From: Kushneria pakistanensis | GTDB lineage: Bacteria > Pseudomonadota > Gammaproteobacteria > Pseudomonadales > Halomonadaceae | Direction of reading: 5' to 3' | Assembly (NCBI RefSeq): GCF_014652795.1 | Contig: NZ_BMZM01000001.1 | Span: 1,116,001 to 1,180,000, forward strand | Length of the DNA: 64,000 nucleotides | Shown here: one piece after another, positions 18,745 through 27,971 of the stretch | Position numbering within the stretch: position 1 is the first letter of the stretch | How the letters are laid out: each line of letters begins with the position of its first letter | Notes under the pieces: model-generated | Database searches by the model: none | The model's input: the letters and a program-made list of their open reading frames with translations, nothing else | What the model was told of the DNA's origin: nothing | Position numbers and translations under genes: made by a program

Positions 18745-19344
18745 ATGGAAGCGCTCAATCAGCATCTTTTTCTTGCCCTTAATGTACAGCCGCACAGTCA
18801 TCCAATGGTGATCTGGTTCGCTATCGTGATGGCCAAATATGCCATTTTTTGTATTCCCCTGATCATGATCAAGGGCTGGCTGGGCAAGAGTGAAGAGCGT
18901 CACAAAATGATGCTGACGGCCCTTCTGGCCACGGCAGGCGCCCTTGTCATCAACAACCTGATCGGCTCCCTGATCTGGTATCACCCGCGTCCCTTTGTCA
19001 TGCCGCTGGGCCATACGTTGATCGCGCATGCCCCGACACCATCCTTCCCAAGCAATCACATGACGATCATTTCGACCGTCGCCTTCAGCTTTATCCTGCG
19101 TCCGGCACTGCGCAGAATGGGTATAGCGCTGGCAGTGCTCGCCCTGCCCATTGCATGGTCACGCATTTACCTGGGCGTACACTTTCCGCTGGATATGCTG
19201 GGCGCCGTCGTGGTCGCCGGAATTGCATCGGTCATGATGCTCTGGTTACAGCCCCTGTATCTTGAAAGACTTTATGGACTGACCCGCGGGCTCTATCGCC
19301 GCCTGTTTGCACCATTGATCTCTCGTGGCCTTCTGCATCGATAA
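18745..19344 (+). CDS. PAP2-family undecaprenyl-diphosphatase, BcrC-like
   Basis: A 199-residue integral membrane phosphatase with several hydrophobic helices. The acid-phosphatase motifs are complete: a lysine-free variant of motif 1 ending HPRPF, motif 2 SFPSNHMTI and motif 3 SRIYLGVHFPLDM. The opening MEALNQHLFLALN and motif 2 PSNH are typical of BcrC/YbjG undecaprenyl pyrophosphate phosphatases, which recycle the cell-wall lipid carrier at the periplasmic face. A single-gene unit closed by the terminator at 19362-19388. Confidence 0.85.
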   Translation: MEALNQHLFLALNVQPHSHPMVIWFAIVMAKYAIFCIPLIMIKGWLGKSEERHKMMLTALLATAGALVINNLIGSLIWYHPRPFVMPLGHTLIAHAPTPSFPSNHMTIISTVAFSFILRPALRRMGIALAVLALPIAWSRIYLGVHFPLDMLGAVVVAGIASVMMLWLQPLYLERLYGLTRGLYRRLFAPLISRGLLHR

Positions 19345-19361
19345 CGCTGCCTTCACATCCG

Positions 19362-19388
19362 AAAGCCCGCTTCCAAGCGGGCTTTTTT
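19362..19388 (+). terminator. Intrinsic terminator after the PAP2 gene
   Basis: Stem AAAGCCCGCTT / AAGCGGGCTTT with a 2-nt CC centre followed by a T-run. Confidence 0.9.
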
Positions 19389-19441
19389 GTATCATTGACT
19401 GCCTCTTTACTGGTCGTCTCCCTGCGGATCAATGACGCAAG

Positions 19442-19458
19442 GACATAAAACTTATGTC
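19442..19458. promoter_or_regulatory. Inverted repeat upstream of nucleoside hydrolase-otsBA
   Basis: Perfect 7-bp arms, GACATAA and TTATGTC, around a 3-nt centre, 93 bp before the nucleoside hydrolase start. The size suits a dimeric repressor or activator site. No regulator is assigned. Confidence 0.4.
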
Positions 19459-19494
19459 AGACTTGACCCACAGTATTTTCAGCGACTTAGAGCA

Positions 19495-19505
19495 ATACCG
19501 TTATC
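19495..19505 (-). repeat. GATAACGGTAT motif, copy 3 (reverse)
   Basis: Reads ATACCGTTATC on the plus strand, 46 bp before the nucleoside hydrolase start. Flanks differ from the other copies apart from the 11-bp core. Confidence 0.6.
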
Positions 19506-19550
19506 ATCTGAACGGTCATTTTCTTTTAAGTACAGACGTGGAGCCCTTTC

Positions 19551-20507
19551 ATGACACATACCATCATCTTTGACACGGACCCGGGCGTTGACGATGCGCA
19601 GGCCATCGCGCTGATCATGGCGCATCCTGAGATCGAGGTTTTGGGCCTGACCACTACCTTTGGCAATGTTCGGGTCGAGACGGCGACCCGCAACGCACTG
19701 CTTCTGACGGAACTGGCCGGCCAGACCATTCCCGTGGCCCAGGGCGCTGACTATCCGCTGGTGAAAACGCCCCATCCGGTGCCGGCCCACATTCATGGCG
19801 CCGATGGGCTGGGCAATCAGACACTTGATGCGCCTTCCGGTCAGGCTCATGAGCTCAGCGCCGCCCAGTTCATCGTAGAGAAGACGCGTGAACGACCCGG
19901 TGAAATCACGCTGATGGCTGTAGGCCCACTGGGTAATCTGGCCATGGCCATCGCGCTCGACCCCGACGTCGTCAACCGCGTCAAGCAGGTTGTGATCATG
20001 GGTGGCTCAGCAGCGCGTGGCGGTAATGTCACACCGCTGGCAGAGGCCAACATTTTTTCCGACCCGCATGCGGCCAAGCGCGTCCTGACGGCAGACTGGC
20101 CGCTGGTCATGGTAGGACTTGATGTCACTCTGGATACAGTCATTACCCCCGATCGCATGGCACGTATCGCAGAAGGCCAGGGTGAGCTCGGCAAGGTTCT
20201 GTCCCAAAGCTACGACTTCTATGCGGATTTCTACCGTAGCGCCATTGGGCTTGATGGCTGCTGCCCACATGACAGCTGCGCCGTGGCATGGCTGATACAT
20301 CCGGAATTCTTTGAAACCGTCACCGGGCATCTGGATGTCGTGACTGAAGGCACGGCGGAAGGCCAGACGATCTTTGCGCCGGCGGAACGTCAGTATGTCA
20401 GCGATCGCTGGTCACAAACGCCGGCGGTTCAGGTCTGCATGAAAGTGGATGGTGAAGCAGTCTCAAGCTGGATCGAAAAAACGTTGACTTCATCCGCCAG
20501 CGCATGA
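19551..20507 (+). CDS. Nucleoside hydrolase (inosine-uridine-preferring type)
   Basis: A 318-residue hydrolase that splits ribonucleosides into base and ribose. The calcium-binding signature DTDPGVDDAQAIAL lies at residues 8-21, the family motif VVIMGGSAARGGNVTPLAEANIFSDPHAA near 150, and the late Asp/His segment GCCPHDSCAVAWLI. No signal peptide, so it is cytoplasmic. It is followed 24 bp later by otsB, and the three genes to otsA look like one transcript, which is an unusual pairing of nucleoside salvage with trehalose synthesis. Confidence 0.93.
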   Translation: MTHTIIFDTDPGVDDAQAIALIMAHPEIEVLGLTTTFGNVRVETATRNALLLTELAGQTIPVAQGADYPLVKTPHPVPAHIHGADGLGNQTLDAPSGQAHELSAAQFIVEKTRERPGEITLMAVGPLGNLAMAIALDPDVVNRVKQVVIMGGSAARGGNVTPLAEANIFSDPHAAKRVLTADWPLVMVGLDVTLDTVITPDRMARIAEGQGELGKVLSQSYDFYADFYRSAIGLDGCCPHDSCAVAWLIHPEFFETVTGHLDVVTEGTAEGQTIFAPAERQYVSDRWSQTPAVQVCMKVDGEAVSSWIEKTLTSSASA

Positions 20508-20531
20508 CCCCTACGCCATGACAGGGAGGTA

Positions 20532-21302
20532 ATGGTGAGCACAATATCCAATGAAAAACTGCCCGAGCTGCCGGCGCGCAGCCGGGCATGGGCGCTCTTT
20601 CTGGACCTTGATGGCACGCTCGTCGAGCTGGTGGATCATCCTGACAATATTGCAGTGGATGACGCCCTCAGGACGCGCCTTGAAACACTCTCTACCCTGC
20701 TTGACGGCGCAGTAGCAGTGATCAGCGGTCGTGCCATTGATGATCTGGACAAGCACCTGACACTGCCCACGCTTGCCATGTCGGGACAACATGGCGCCGA
20801 ATGGCGTGACAGCCAAGGGCAACGTCAGATTGCCCAAGCCCACCAAAAGGCGCTCGAGGCAGTGCGCCATCAGGTCCAGCAGCGGGTCGATCGTGATGAT
20901 GCGCTCTATCTGGAAGACAAGGGCGCCAGTCTTGCCCTGCATTATCGCCATCGTCCCGAGGCAGGTGACATACTCAAGGGTGAACTGGTGTCACTGGTCA
21001 ACGAGTATCCGGACACCCTGGAACTTCATCAGGGCAAGTTCGTGTTCGAGATCAAGGGACAGGGATATGACAAGGGGGTAGCCCTTGAACGCTTTCTGGC
21101 ATCGCCCCCATTTGCAGACCGATGTCCGGTCTTCATTGGCGATGATCGCACTGATGAAGATGGCTTTCGCACCGTCAATGCCCATCAGGGCATGGCCATC
21201 AAGGTCGGTACCGGCGAGAGCGTTGCCGCCAGCCGATTGACGGACCCTCAGGCTGTTCATGAGTGGCTTGATCAATGGATCGCGCTGCTGCAACGCTCAT
21301 GA
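20532..21302 (+). CDS. otsB: Trehalose-6-phosphate phosphatase
   Basis: A 256-residue HAD-superfamily phosphatase making trehalose from trehalose 6-phosphate. Motif I is LFLDLDGTLVELVDHPD, then AVISGRAIDDLD, GQHGAEWR and motif IV FIGDDRTDEDGFRTVN. A GGGAGG site precedes the ATG. Trehalose is a compatible solute and stress protectant, consistent with a halotolerant lifestyle. otsA follows 28 bp later. Confidence 0.96.
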   Translation: MVSTISNEKLPELPARSRAWALFLDLDGTLVELVDHPDNIAVDDALRTRLETLSTLLDGAVAVISGRAIDDLDKHLTLPTLAMSGQHGAEWRDSQGQRQIAQAHQKALEAVRHQVQQRVDRDDALYLEDKGASLALHYRHRPEAGDILKGELVSLVNEYPDTLELHQGKFVFEIKGQGYDKGVALERFLASPPFADRCPVFIGDDRTDEDGFRTVNAHQGMAIKVGTGESVAASRLTDPQAVHEWLDQWIALLQRS

Positions 21303-21330
21303 ATGAATCACAGATTTCACGGAGGAAACC

Positions 21331-22734
21331 TTGAAGCAACTGATTGTAGTGTCCAATCGCGTCCCTTCACCTGACAAGGATAGTGGCAGTCAGGGCGGGC
21401 TGGCGGTAGGGGTCATGAACGCCCTGAGCCGCACCCGCGGACTCTGGATGGGCTGGAACGGCCAGCTGATGGATGATGCCGAGCAGCATGCGCCAGAGAG
21501 CTATGAAAACGAGGGTGTCCAGTTCGCCACTTTCCCGCTGACCGAACAGGAGCATGAGCTTTTCTACGTCGGCTACTCCAACGAAGTACTCTGGCCCCTG
21601 TTTCATTACCGCTCGGATATGGTCGAGTACACCCGTGAGAAGGATGCCGGCTATCAGCACGTCAATGAGCGCTTTGCCCGCCAGGTAGCCAGCCGGATCC
21701 CGGAAAACGGTGATGCCACCATCTGGGTACACGACTACCAGCTGCTCTCTACCGGTCACTATCTGCGAACCATGAATGTGGAAGGCCCGATCGGCTTCTT
21801 TCTTCACATCCCGGTGCCCCCCTGGGAAGTGTTTCGCATCCTCCCCCACCATGAGCGCATGATCGAACATCTGTGCGCCTATGACACCATCGGCTTTCAG
21901 ACCGCCACTGACCTCAGGCACTTTCTCGAAAATGTCGAGCGCAGCGGTATTGCCACCGTGGAAGGCAATACGGTTATTTTCGATCACCGGCGCATCAATA
22001 CCGGAGTCTTCCCCATCTCGATCGATGTGGATACCGCACGCGAGATGGCAGAAAAGGGAGAACAATCCTCGCGCAGCAAGCGTCTGAAGGACTCCCTGCA
22101 GGGTGGCCCGCTGATCATCGGCGTCGATCGACTCGATTACAGCAAGGGACTCTACAAGCGCTTTCAGGCCTTCGAGCAACTGCTGGAAAACACCCATACG
22201 CGCTATGGCAATGTGACCTATCTACAGATTGCCCCGCTTTCAAGAACCGGCGTGGAGCGCTACGCCAGCCTGCGTCGTGAGCTCGAGCGCATTGCCGGAC
22301 ATGTCAACGGTCGCTTCTCCACGTACGACTGGATGCCGCTGCGATATCTCAATACCGGCTATGACCGCGAAACGCTGATGGGCTTCATGCGCCAGAGCCG
22401 GGTCGGGCTGGTCACGCCCCTGCGTGATGGCATGAATCTGGTCGCCAAGGAGTATGTGGCGGCGCAGGACCCGGAAGACCCCGGGGTGCTGCTGTTGTCA
22501 ACGCTGGCGGGTGCGGCAGAAGAGCTTGATGGCGCCATGCTGTGCAACCCCTTCGATGTCGAGGAGATGGCCGACATGCTCGATGCGGCACTCTCCATGT
22601 CGCTGGAAGAGCGCAAGGAGCGCTGGCAGCGTCTTCACAAGGTGATCAGTACCAATGACATTCATCGCTGGGGAGAAGACTTCATTACCGCGCTGGATCA
22701 GTCTGCTGCCGCTCGACATATCGAAAAGCAGTAA
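21331..22734 (+). CDS. otsA: Alpha,alpha-trehalose-phosphate synthase (OtsA)
   Basis: A 467-residue GT20 glycosyltransferase that joins UDP-glucose and glucose 6-phosphate. It begins [13 protein letters not shown], with [22 protein letters not shown], the donor-site [19 protein letters not shown] and [18 protein letters not shown]. The start codon is TTG, supported by a GGAGG site 6 nt upstream; no suitable ATG exists. It completes the otsBA pathway and ends in the terminator at 22761-22795. Confidence 0.97.
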   Translation: MKQLIVVSNRVPSPDKDSGSQGGLAVGVMNALSRTRGLWMGWNGQLMDDAEQHAPESYENEGVQFATFPLTEQEHELFYVGYSNEVLWPLFHYRSDMVEYTREKDAGYQHVNERFARQVASRIPENGDATIWVHDYQLLSTGHYLRTMNVEGPIGFFLHIPVPPWEVFRILPHHERMIEHLCAYDTIGFQTATDLRHFLENVERSGIATVEGNTVIFDHRRINTGVFPISIDVDTAREMAEKGEQSSRSKRLKDSLQGGPLIIGVDRLDYSKGLYKRFQAFEQLLENTHTRYGNVTYLQIAPLSRTGVERYASLRRELERIAGHVNGRFSTYDWMPLRYLNTGYDRETLMGFMRQSRVGLVTPLRDGMNLVAKEYVAAQDPEDPGVLLLSTLAGAAEELDGAMLCNPFDVEEMADMLDAALSMSLEERKERWQRLHKVISTNDIHRWGEDFITALDQSAAARHIEKQ

Positions 22735-22760
22735 TCCCATACCGTAAGTTGGCCAAAGCC

Positions 22761-22795
22761 AAAGCGCCATGTGTAAACCGCATGGCGCTTTTTTT
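22761..22795 (+). terminator. Intrinsic terminator after otsA
   Basis: Stem AAGCGCCATG / CATGGCGCTT with a 9-nt loop followed by a run of seven T. Confidence 0.92.
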
Positions 22796-22827
22796 GACGC
22801 CTGTCCCCGGCGAGAAACAAGCGCGTA

Positions 22828-23094
22828 TCAGCCACTCTGAAAACCTGACCAGGACTGCGGCGCGATCTCTTCGCTGGTGACCTGATCAACCCGGCTGGCA
22901 GGCGGGCCTGTTTCAAGCCATTCGATCAGGGCAGCAACATTGTTGGCACTGCCTGCCATGCCGACCTCAACACTGCCGTCATCGCAATTTCTGGCATAGC
23001 CGGCCACATCAAGCTCGCCGGCGCGCTGCGCTGTGGCCTGACGAAACCCCACACCCTGAACATGACCGATCACCCGAGCCTGCATGTATCGCAT
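22828..23094 (-). CDS. Acylphosphatase
   Basis: An 88-residue acylphosphatase. The signature VIGHVQGVGFRQATAQRAGEL carries the phosphate-binding loop and catalytic Arg, and the catalytic Asn is in VAGYARNCDDGSVEV. It hydrolyses carboxyl-phosphate bonds such as acetyl or carbamoyl phosphate. GGAGGAGG just before the ATG at 23094 fixes the start, rejecting the upstream extension to 23151. It follows the LysR gene in the same direction with an 79-bp gap. Confidence 0.93.
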   Translation of the reverse strand: MRYMQARVIGHVQGVGFRQATAQRAGELDVAGYARNCDDGSVEVGMAGSANNVAALIEWLETGPPASRVDQVTSEEIAPQSWSGFQSG

Positions 23095-23173
23095 GACATC
23101 CTCCTCCAACATATGATGTCCCGACAGCCTGGCACAATCCCGTCGTGTCACGGCAGGCTATCGCCTGTAAAAG

Positions 23174-24091
23174 CTACATTTTGAGAAAATCACGCGGCAG
23201 CTTCTGTAGCTGATGCCAAAGCCGTTCAACATCAGGCTTGTGCACCAGCGAACAGCGATACAGCCGAATATCCAGCGGTATGTTCCATCTTTCATCCCCT
23301 GCGCGCACCAGGCGGTTGGATGTCAGTTCCTCACGAATGCAGAAATCGGGAATCCAGGCCATGCCAACGCCCTGCAGCGCCATGCCCTTGAGCCCCTCTG
23401 CCATGGCGGTTTCATAGATGGTGCGAAGTCGCAGCCGCAGCGGGTCGTTTTTTAACAGCATGCGCACGCTGCGCCCTAAAAATGCTCCCTGGGTATAAGC
23501 TAGATGCGGAATGCTCTCGTTACTCTCAAGATTGAACAGGGGCTGTCCCTGCGCATCCGGCACACAGACCGGCAGCATGCAGACCTGCCCGATGGAGAAG
23601 GAAGGAAAGACTTCACTATCAAGCTGCATGGTGGCGTAGGGATCATGGTAGGCCAGCATCAAATCGCAGTTACCATCACGCAGCACATGGATAGCGTCTC
23701 CCACATTCATGGCCATCAACCGTGTGGGCAGCTCCCCGACGCCCTTTTGCAATCGTGAAATCCAGCGCGGGAAAAAGGCCAGCGCCAGCGAGTGTGCTGC
23801 TGCGATATCGAGCGCTTCATCGGCAATGTTGAGCCCGCGCAGATGGCTGATGCTTTCATTGAGCTGTTCGACCAGGCTGCGGGCCGTTACCAGAAAAAGC
23901 TGGCCCTCGGACGTCAGACTAACAGGCGTTGTAGAGCGATCCACCAGTAGAACACCGGTGGCCTGCTCAAGCGCCCGAATGCGGCGACTGAAGGCAGGCT
24001 GTGTCACATGGCGGCGGCGAGCGGCGGCGGAAAAGCTGCGTGTGGCATTCAAGGCCACGAAATCTTCCAGCCATTTGGTTTCTAGATTCAA
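23174..24091 (-). CDS. LysR-family regulator, HypT/YjiE-like
   Basis: A 305-residue LysR-type regulator. The N-terminal winged helix-turn-helix reads NLETKWLEDFVALNATRSFS then RHVTQPAFSRRIRALEQATGV. ETKWL-[EY]-DF, QPAFSRRIRALEQ and IAAAHSLALAFFP closely resemble E. coli HypT (YjiE), the hypochlorite-responsive regulator, so it belongs to that subfamily at least. The open frame extends far upstream to 24916, but that part is antisense to gltP. The best start is a TTG at 24091. It is divergent from the symporter gene at 24230, the classic position for a LysR gene controlling its neighbour. Confidence 0.85.
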   Translation of the reverse strand: MNLETKWLEDFVALNATRSFSAAARRRHVTQPAFSRRIRALEQATGVLLVDRSTTPVSLTSEGQLFLVTARSLVEQLNESISHLRGLNIADEALDIAAAHSLALAFFPRWISRLQKGVGELPTRLMAMNVGDAIHVLRDGNCDLMLAYHDPYATMQLDSEVFPSFSIGQVCMLPVCVPDAQGQPLFNLESNESIPHLAYTQGAFLGRSVRMLLKNDPLRLRLRTIYETAMAEGLKGMALQGVGMAWIPDFCIREELTSNRLVRAGDERWNIPLDIRLYRCSLVHKPDVERLWHQLQKLPRDFLKM

Positions 24092-24229
24092 CGCGTGATA
24101 CCTGCCTTTTTTGTCAGCCTGATCCCGGAGGGCGCGAGGCCGCGATTTTAACCGCCCCGGCCTGGTAAGTGATAGGCTGCCTGTCCCTGAGCGGGCCATA
24201 TTCCACGAAAGCAGAAAAGAGACAGACTC

Positions 24230-25480
24230 ATGTCCAAAAGCACACATTCGCGCGTCGGCATCCCCCTGTGGCAGAAAATCATGGCAGGGCTCGTGCTGGG
24301 CGTCATTGCCGGTTGGTTGCTGGGCGAGCACGCTCGCTGGCTTTCCCCCATCGGTGAGCTTTTCATCAACGCCATCAAGATGCTGATCGTGCCGCTGGTA
24401 TTCACCTCCCTGATCAGCGGCATCGTCTCCATGGGCGATCCGGGCAAGATGGGCAGAATCGGTGGCAAGGCCGTGGTGCTTTATTTGGTGACCACCGCCT
24501 TTGCCATTGCGTTGGGCATGCTGGCGGCCTTTATCCTTCAGCCCGGGACAGGCCTGGAGATGCAGATGGATAACAACGTCTCTCCGGGCGAGGCACCAAC
24601 GCTTACCGAGATTCTGGTCGGGCTGGTTCCCACCAACCCGATCAGCGCCATGGTGGAAGGCAATATCCTGCAGATCATCGTCTTCGCCATTGCCCTTGGT
24701 ATTTCGCTGGTATTGATCGGTGAGCGCGGTCAGCCGGCCATTCGCGTTATCGACTCTATCGCCGAAGCCCTCTACAAGCTGACGTCCCTGATCATGGCCT
24801 GCGCGCCCGTGGGCGTGTTTGCCCTGATTGCAGTCGTTGCCGGGCAGTACGGTCTGACCGTGCTGATTCCCCTGCTCAAGGTGATCGGCGTGGTCTATAT
24901 CGCCTGCCTGCTTCATGTACTGGTGGTCTACAGCGGCCTTCTTGCCCTGCTGGCGAGGCTCAACCCGAAGCGCTATCTGACCGGCAGTCTGGATGCCATC
25001 GTGATTGCCTTTTCATCAGCCTCCAGTGCCGGGGCACTGCCCGTTTCCATTCGCTGTGCGCGTGAAAGGCTGGGGATCTCACAGGGCGTGGCAGGCTTTG
25101 TACTGCCGGTGGGCGCCACCATCAACATGGATGGCACCGCACTGTACATGGGCGTCGTTGCCCTGTTCGTGGCGCAGTTGACCGGCACCGATCTGAGCAC
25201 GGCCGACTATGTCATGATCGTATTGACCGGCACCCTGGCCTCGATCGGTACGGCAGGCGTCCCCGGCGCCGGGCTGATCATGCTGTCGATCGTGTTTGCC
25301 CAGACCAATCTGCCGCTGGAGGCGCTTGGTCTGATTGCCGGCATTGACCGTATTCTGGATATGGCGAGAACCGCCGTGAACGTATCCGGTGACCTGATGG
25401 TGACAACACTGGTGGGCAAGAGCGAGCGCGAAATCGATCTGGATATCTACAACGGCAGGACAGCCGGCCAGGCCTCCTGA
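24230..25480 (+). CDS. Dicarboxylate/amino acid:cation symporter (GltP/GltT type)
   Basis: A 416-residue DAACS-family transporter for glutamate, aspartate or C4-dicarboxylates, driven by H+ or Na+. Visible marks are the N-terminal ADLFINAIKMLIVPLVFTSL-like helix (LFINAIKMLIVPLVF), the serine-rich re-entrant loop AFSSASSAGALPVS, the ligand-site VGATINMDGTALY and the second hairpin GTLASIGTAGVPGAGL, and the late DRILDMARTAVNVSGD. It is divergent from the HypT-like regulator across a 138-bp gap. Confidence 0.94.
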   Translation: MSKSTHSRVGIPLWQKIMAGLVLGVIAGWLLGEHARWLSPIGELFINAIKMLIVPLVFTSLISGIVSMGDPGKMGRIGGKAVVLYLVTTAFAIALGMLAAFILQPGTGLEMQMDNNVSPGEAPTLTEILVGLVPTNPISAMVEGNILQIIVFAIALGISLVLIGERGQPAIRVIDSIAEALYKLTSLIMACAPVGVFALIAVVAGQYGLTVLIPLLKVIGVVYIACLLHVLVVYSGLLALLARLNPKRYLTGSLDAIVIAFSSASSAGALPVSIRCARERLGISQGVAGFVLPVGATINMDGTALYMGVVALFVAQLTGTDLSTADYVMIVLTGTLASIGTAGVPGAGLIMLSIVFAQTNLPLEALGLIAGIDRILDMARTAVNVSGDLMVTTLVGKSEREIDLDIYNGRTAGQAS

Positions 25481-25515
25481 CCCTCTATAGGGCAGCGCTC
25501 CTGCTGCCCTCCTTC

Positions 25516-25545
25516 GGCCTCACCGATCACTGGATCGGTGAGGCC
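25516..25545. terminator. 13-bp hairpin overlapping the cls stop codon
   Basis: Perfect 13-bp arms (25516-25528 and 25533-25545) with a 4-nt loop. It lies between the convergent gltP-type and cls genes and includes the last cls codons and stop. There is no T-run. Confidence 0.55.
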
Positions 25546-26948
25546 AGATACGCTGCTCGCGCCGCCAGCTTGTGCCACAGCGGGCGCTTTTGGATCTCCT
25601 CCAGCGTCACCTGCCGGCAGTTGGCAAAGTCTTCTTCAAGCATTCGTGCCACATCAGCAGCAAACGCCTGATCCGCCACATAGGCCGTGACTTCAAAGTT
25701 GAGGCGAAATGAACGGTTATCCAGATTAACCGTCCCGACAGCGCTGGTGTGATCATCAATCAGGAAGGTCTTCTGATGCAGGAAACCAGGTTGATAACGG
25801 TATATTTTAACGCCCGCCCGAATCATTTCCCCCAGAAATGAGAAGGCTGACAAAAACACCAGCAAATGGTCCGGGCGCTCCGGCATCATGACCCGCACAT
25901 CAACGCCCCGAAGCGCCGCCAGCTTGAGGGAGTCCTGTACGCCCTGATCCGGTACAAAATAGGGGCTGGTAATCCAGAAGCGTTCGTTGGCCTGGTTGAT
26001 GGCATGCTGGATCAAGAGACTGGCGGTTTCCAGCGGATCGGATGGGCCGGAAGGGACGATCACCACGTGCTGGCGCGCCTCACCCGGTGCCTTGCGAGGG
26101 TGCCAGGCCAGCGACAGGATATCGCCGGTGGCCCAGTGCCAGTCCTCCCAGAAGGACTCCTGCAGCCCCAGTACCGCCGGTCCTGTCAGTTTCAGGTGGG
26201 TGTCACGCCAGTGCCCATGCTTTTTGCTTTCACCGCGATATTCAACGCCAACGTTCAGGCCACCTACCCAGCCCTGATGGCCATCAGCCACCATGATCTT
26301 GCGATGATTGCGGAAGTTGACCTGAAAGCGGTGCCGCCAGCCCTTTGAAGACCCAAAGGGGCTGACAGCGATTCCCGCCGCACGCAGCTCTTCGAAATAG
26401 CGATCCGGCATGGCATGCGAGCCGATTTCGTCATAAAGGAAAAAGACATGTACACCGCGCTCGGCGCAGTCGATCAGCCGCCGCTTGAGCGCCTGTCCCA
26501 GCGCATCGTTGCGCACGATAAAAAACTGAATGAGGACGTAATCCTCGGCCTGATCGATGCCCCGAAACAGACTTTCGAAGGTATCGTGGCCATTAATGAG
26601 CAGCTGGCAATGGTTGTCGCCGGTCATTGGCAGCATGGCAAGCCTTTCCACCGCGCGAAGCCGGGCATCCTCCGGATGGGCAAAGGCCGGCTCCACCAGC
26701 GTACGAAACTGGTCCAGCACGCGACGCAGTGACGTATCACGCTGCTCACGCGCCGAGACATAGCCATAAAAGCGCGGTCGGCCCAGAAACCAGTAAGCCG
26801 GAATCGCCAGATAGGGGAAGGTGATCAGGGAGATAATCCAGGCAATGGCGCCCTGGGAAGTACGACTCGACATCAGGGCCATGAGCCCCGAAAGCGCCCC
26901 CAGCAGATGCAGACAGATAATGAGCAGGCCGCCCAGCAAGGCTGTCAT
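25527..26948 (-). CDS. cls: Cardiolipin synthase
   Basis: A 473-residue phospholipase D-superfamily enzyme that condenses two phosphatidylglycerols. Two N-terminal transmembrane helices (about residues 3-23 and 33-55) precede two PLD domains with HKD motifs NHRKIMVADGHQGWVGGLN and LHQKTFLIDDHTSAVGTVNLDNRS. This is the ClsA-type architecture, and length fits. Cardiolipin content rises with salinity in many halotolerant bacteria, which fits the context. A copy of the GATAACGGTAT motif falls inside the gene (25793). Confidence 0.95.
   Translation of the reverse strand: MTALLGGLLIICLHLLGALSGLMALMSSRTSQGAIAWIISLITFPYLAIPAYWFLGRPRFYGYVSAREQRDTSLRRVLDQFRTLVEPAFAHPEDARLRAVERLAMLPMTGDNHCQLLINGHDTFESLFRGIDQAEDYVLIQFFIVRNDALGQALKRRLIDCAERGVHVFFLYDEIGSHAMPDRYFEELRAAGIAVSPFGSSKGWRHRFQVNFRNHRKIMVADGHQGWVGGLNVGVEYRGESKKHGHWRDTHLKLTGPAVLGLQESFWEDWHWATGDILSLAWHPRKAPGEARQHVVIVPSGPSDPLETASLLIQHAINQANERFWITSPYFVPDQGVQDSLKLAALRGVDVRVMMPERPDHLLVFLSAFSFLGEMIRAGVKIYRYQPGFLHQKTFLIDDHTSAVGTVNLDNRSFRLNFEVTAYVADQAFAADVARMLEEDFANCRQVTLEEIQKRPLWHKLAARAAYLASPIQ
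25793..25803 (+). repeat. GATAACGGTAT motif, copy 4 (inside cls)
   Basis: An exact core in the cls coding sequence, over codons for IYRYQ. It may be fortuitous, as the only genic copy. Confidence 0.4.
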
Positions 26949-27010
26949 GTTGGGGTATCACCTTTGTCATTGAAGCAATGGGCGGAGCATAACCCACTAT
27001 AACATTCGGG

Positions 27011-27868
27011 TCATTTTCCCTGACTGATATGCGCTGATGTAGACGTCATATCCTGCTGACAGTGCGGACAGAAATAGAACCGACGCGAAGCCACCATGAT
27101 TCTTTCAATGGGCGTCCCACAGGCATGACACGGCAGCGTCGCGCGATTGAAAACGGCATGACGCCAGCACCCTCTTGGCTCGCCGGCCTCGATCATGGGC
27201 TCACGCCACACGCGCAGATTGGTCACCCCGGCATGGCGCCAGGCCCGCGCCGTCACCTCCAGGATCTTCTCCGCTAGTCGATATCTCTGTGTACTATCGA
27301 GATCCATCGGTCGGTAGCGCTCATGCAGTCCCGCGAAGAAGAGAATCTCCGAGCGTAAATAGTTGCCGATACCGGCATAGAAATGCTGATCCAGCAGCAG
27401 CGCACCCAGTCGGCGCCGCATGAAGCGCGGGCCTTGCAGGCGGGCCACAATATCCTCGGCACGGACATTGTGAGTGAGCAGATCAGGGCCCAGCCTTGAT
27501 AAAAAAGGATGCTGATCAAGCTCCTCACGACGCCAGAGCGAGATATCAGAGGCGCTCATCAACCATGCCGAATGGGTCGCCGTACTCAGGCGCAGTCGTG
27601 GCGAGCGCTTGCCAACCGGTTCACTGTCACGACGCATGATGCGCCAGACCCCATAAAGCTGGTTGTGCGAATAGATGACATGGTCATCTTCAAAGCAAGT
27701 CAATAGCGCCTTGCCCCAGCTATCAACACGGGTCACCTTCTGCCCTTCAAGTCGTGCCTCAAAGGGCTTGAGATGGTCAAAGGCAAACCAGACATCTTCA
27801 ATGGTACGCCCCGCCAGCACCTTGCCCAGCCGGTCGGCGATACGTCTTATTTCGGGTCCTTCCGGCAT
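27011..27868 (-). CDS. nei: Endonuclease VIII
   Basis: A 285-residue Fpg/Nei-family DNA glycosylase and AP lyase that removes oxidised pyrimidines. The catalytic N-terminus is MPEGPEIRRIADRL (Pro2, Glu3), followed by the helix-two-turn-helix region LLDQHFYAGIGNYLRSEILF and the C-terminal zinc finger CHACGTPIERIMVASRRFYFCPHCQ. PEGPEIRR rather than PELPEVE assigns it to Nei instead of MutM. It is slightly longer than E. coli Nei. Confidence 0.95.
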   Translation of the reverse strand: MPEGPEIRRIADRLGKVLAGRTIEDVWFAFDHLKPFEARLEGQKVTRVDSWGKALLTCFEDDHVIYSHNQLYGVWRIMRRDSEPVGKRSPRLRLSTATHSAWLMSASDISLWRREELDQHPFLSRLGPDLLTHNVRAEDIVARLQGPRFMRRRLGALLLDQHFYAGIGNYLRSEILFFAGLHERYRPMDLDSTQRYRLAEKILEVTARAWRHAGVTNLRVWREPMIEAGEPRGCWRHAVFNRATLPCHACGTPIERIMVASRRFYFCPHCQQDMTSTSAHISQGK

Positions 27869-27971
27869 GTCATGACGTCCATTGTCAAAACGAATGATGG
27901 ATAAGACGACGCCTGTCCCATGTCACAAGGTGTCACCAGGCACAAGGCAGGCGCGTGTTACTTCATTTCAG

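Noticed and set aside
24092-24916. The minus-strand reading frame of the HypT-like regulator stays open for 275 more codons
   Set aside because: It is antisense to the well-supported gltP-type symporter, has no LysR resemblance and is explained by the codon bias of the sense gene. The regulator domain starts near 24091.
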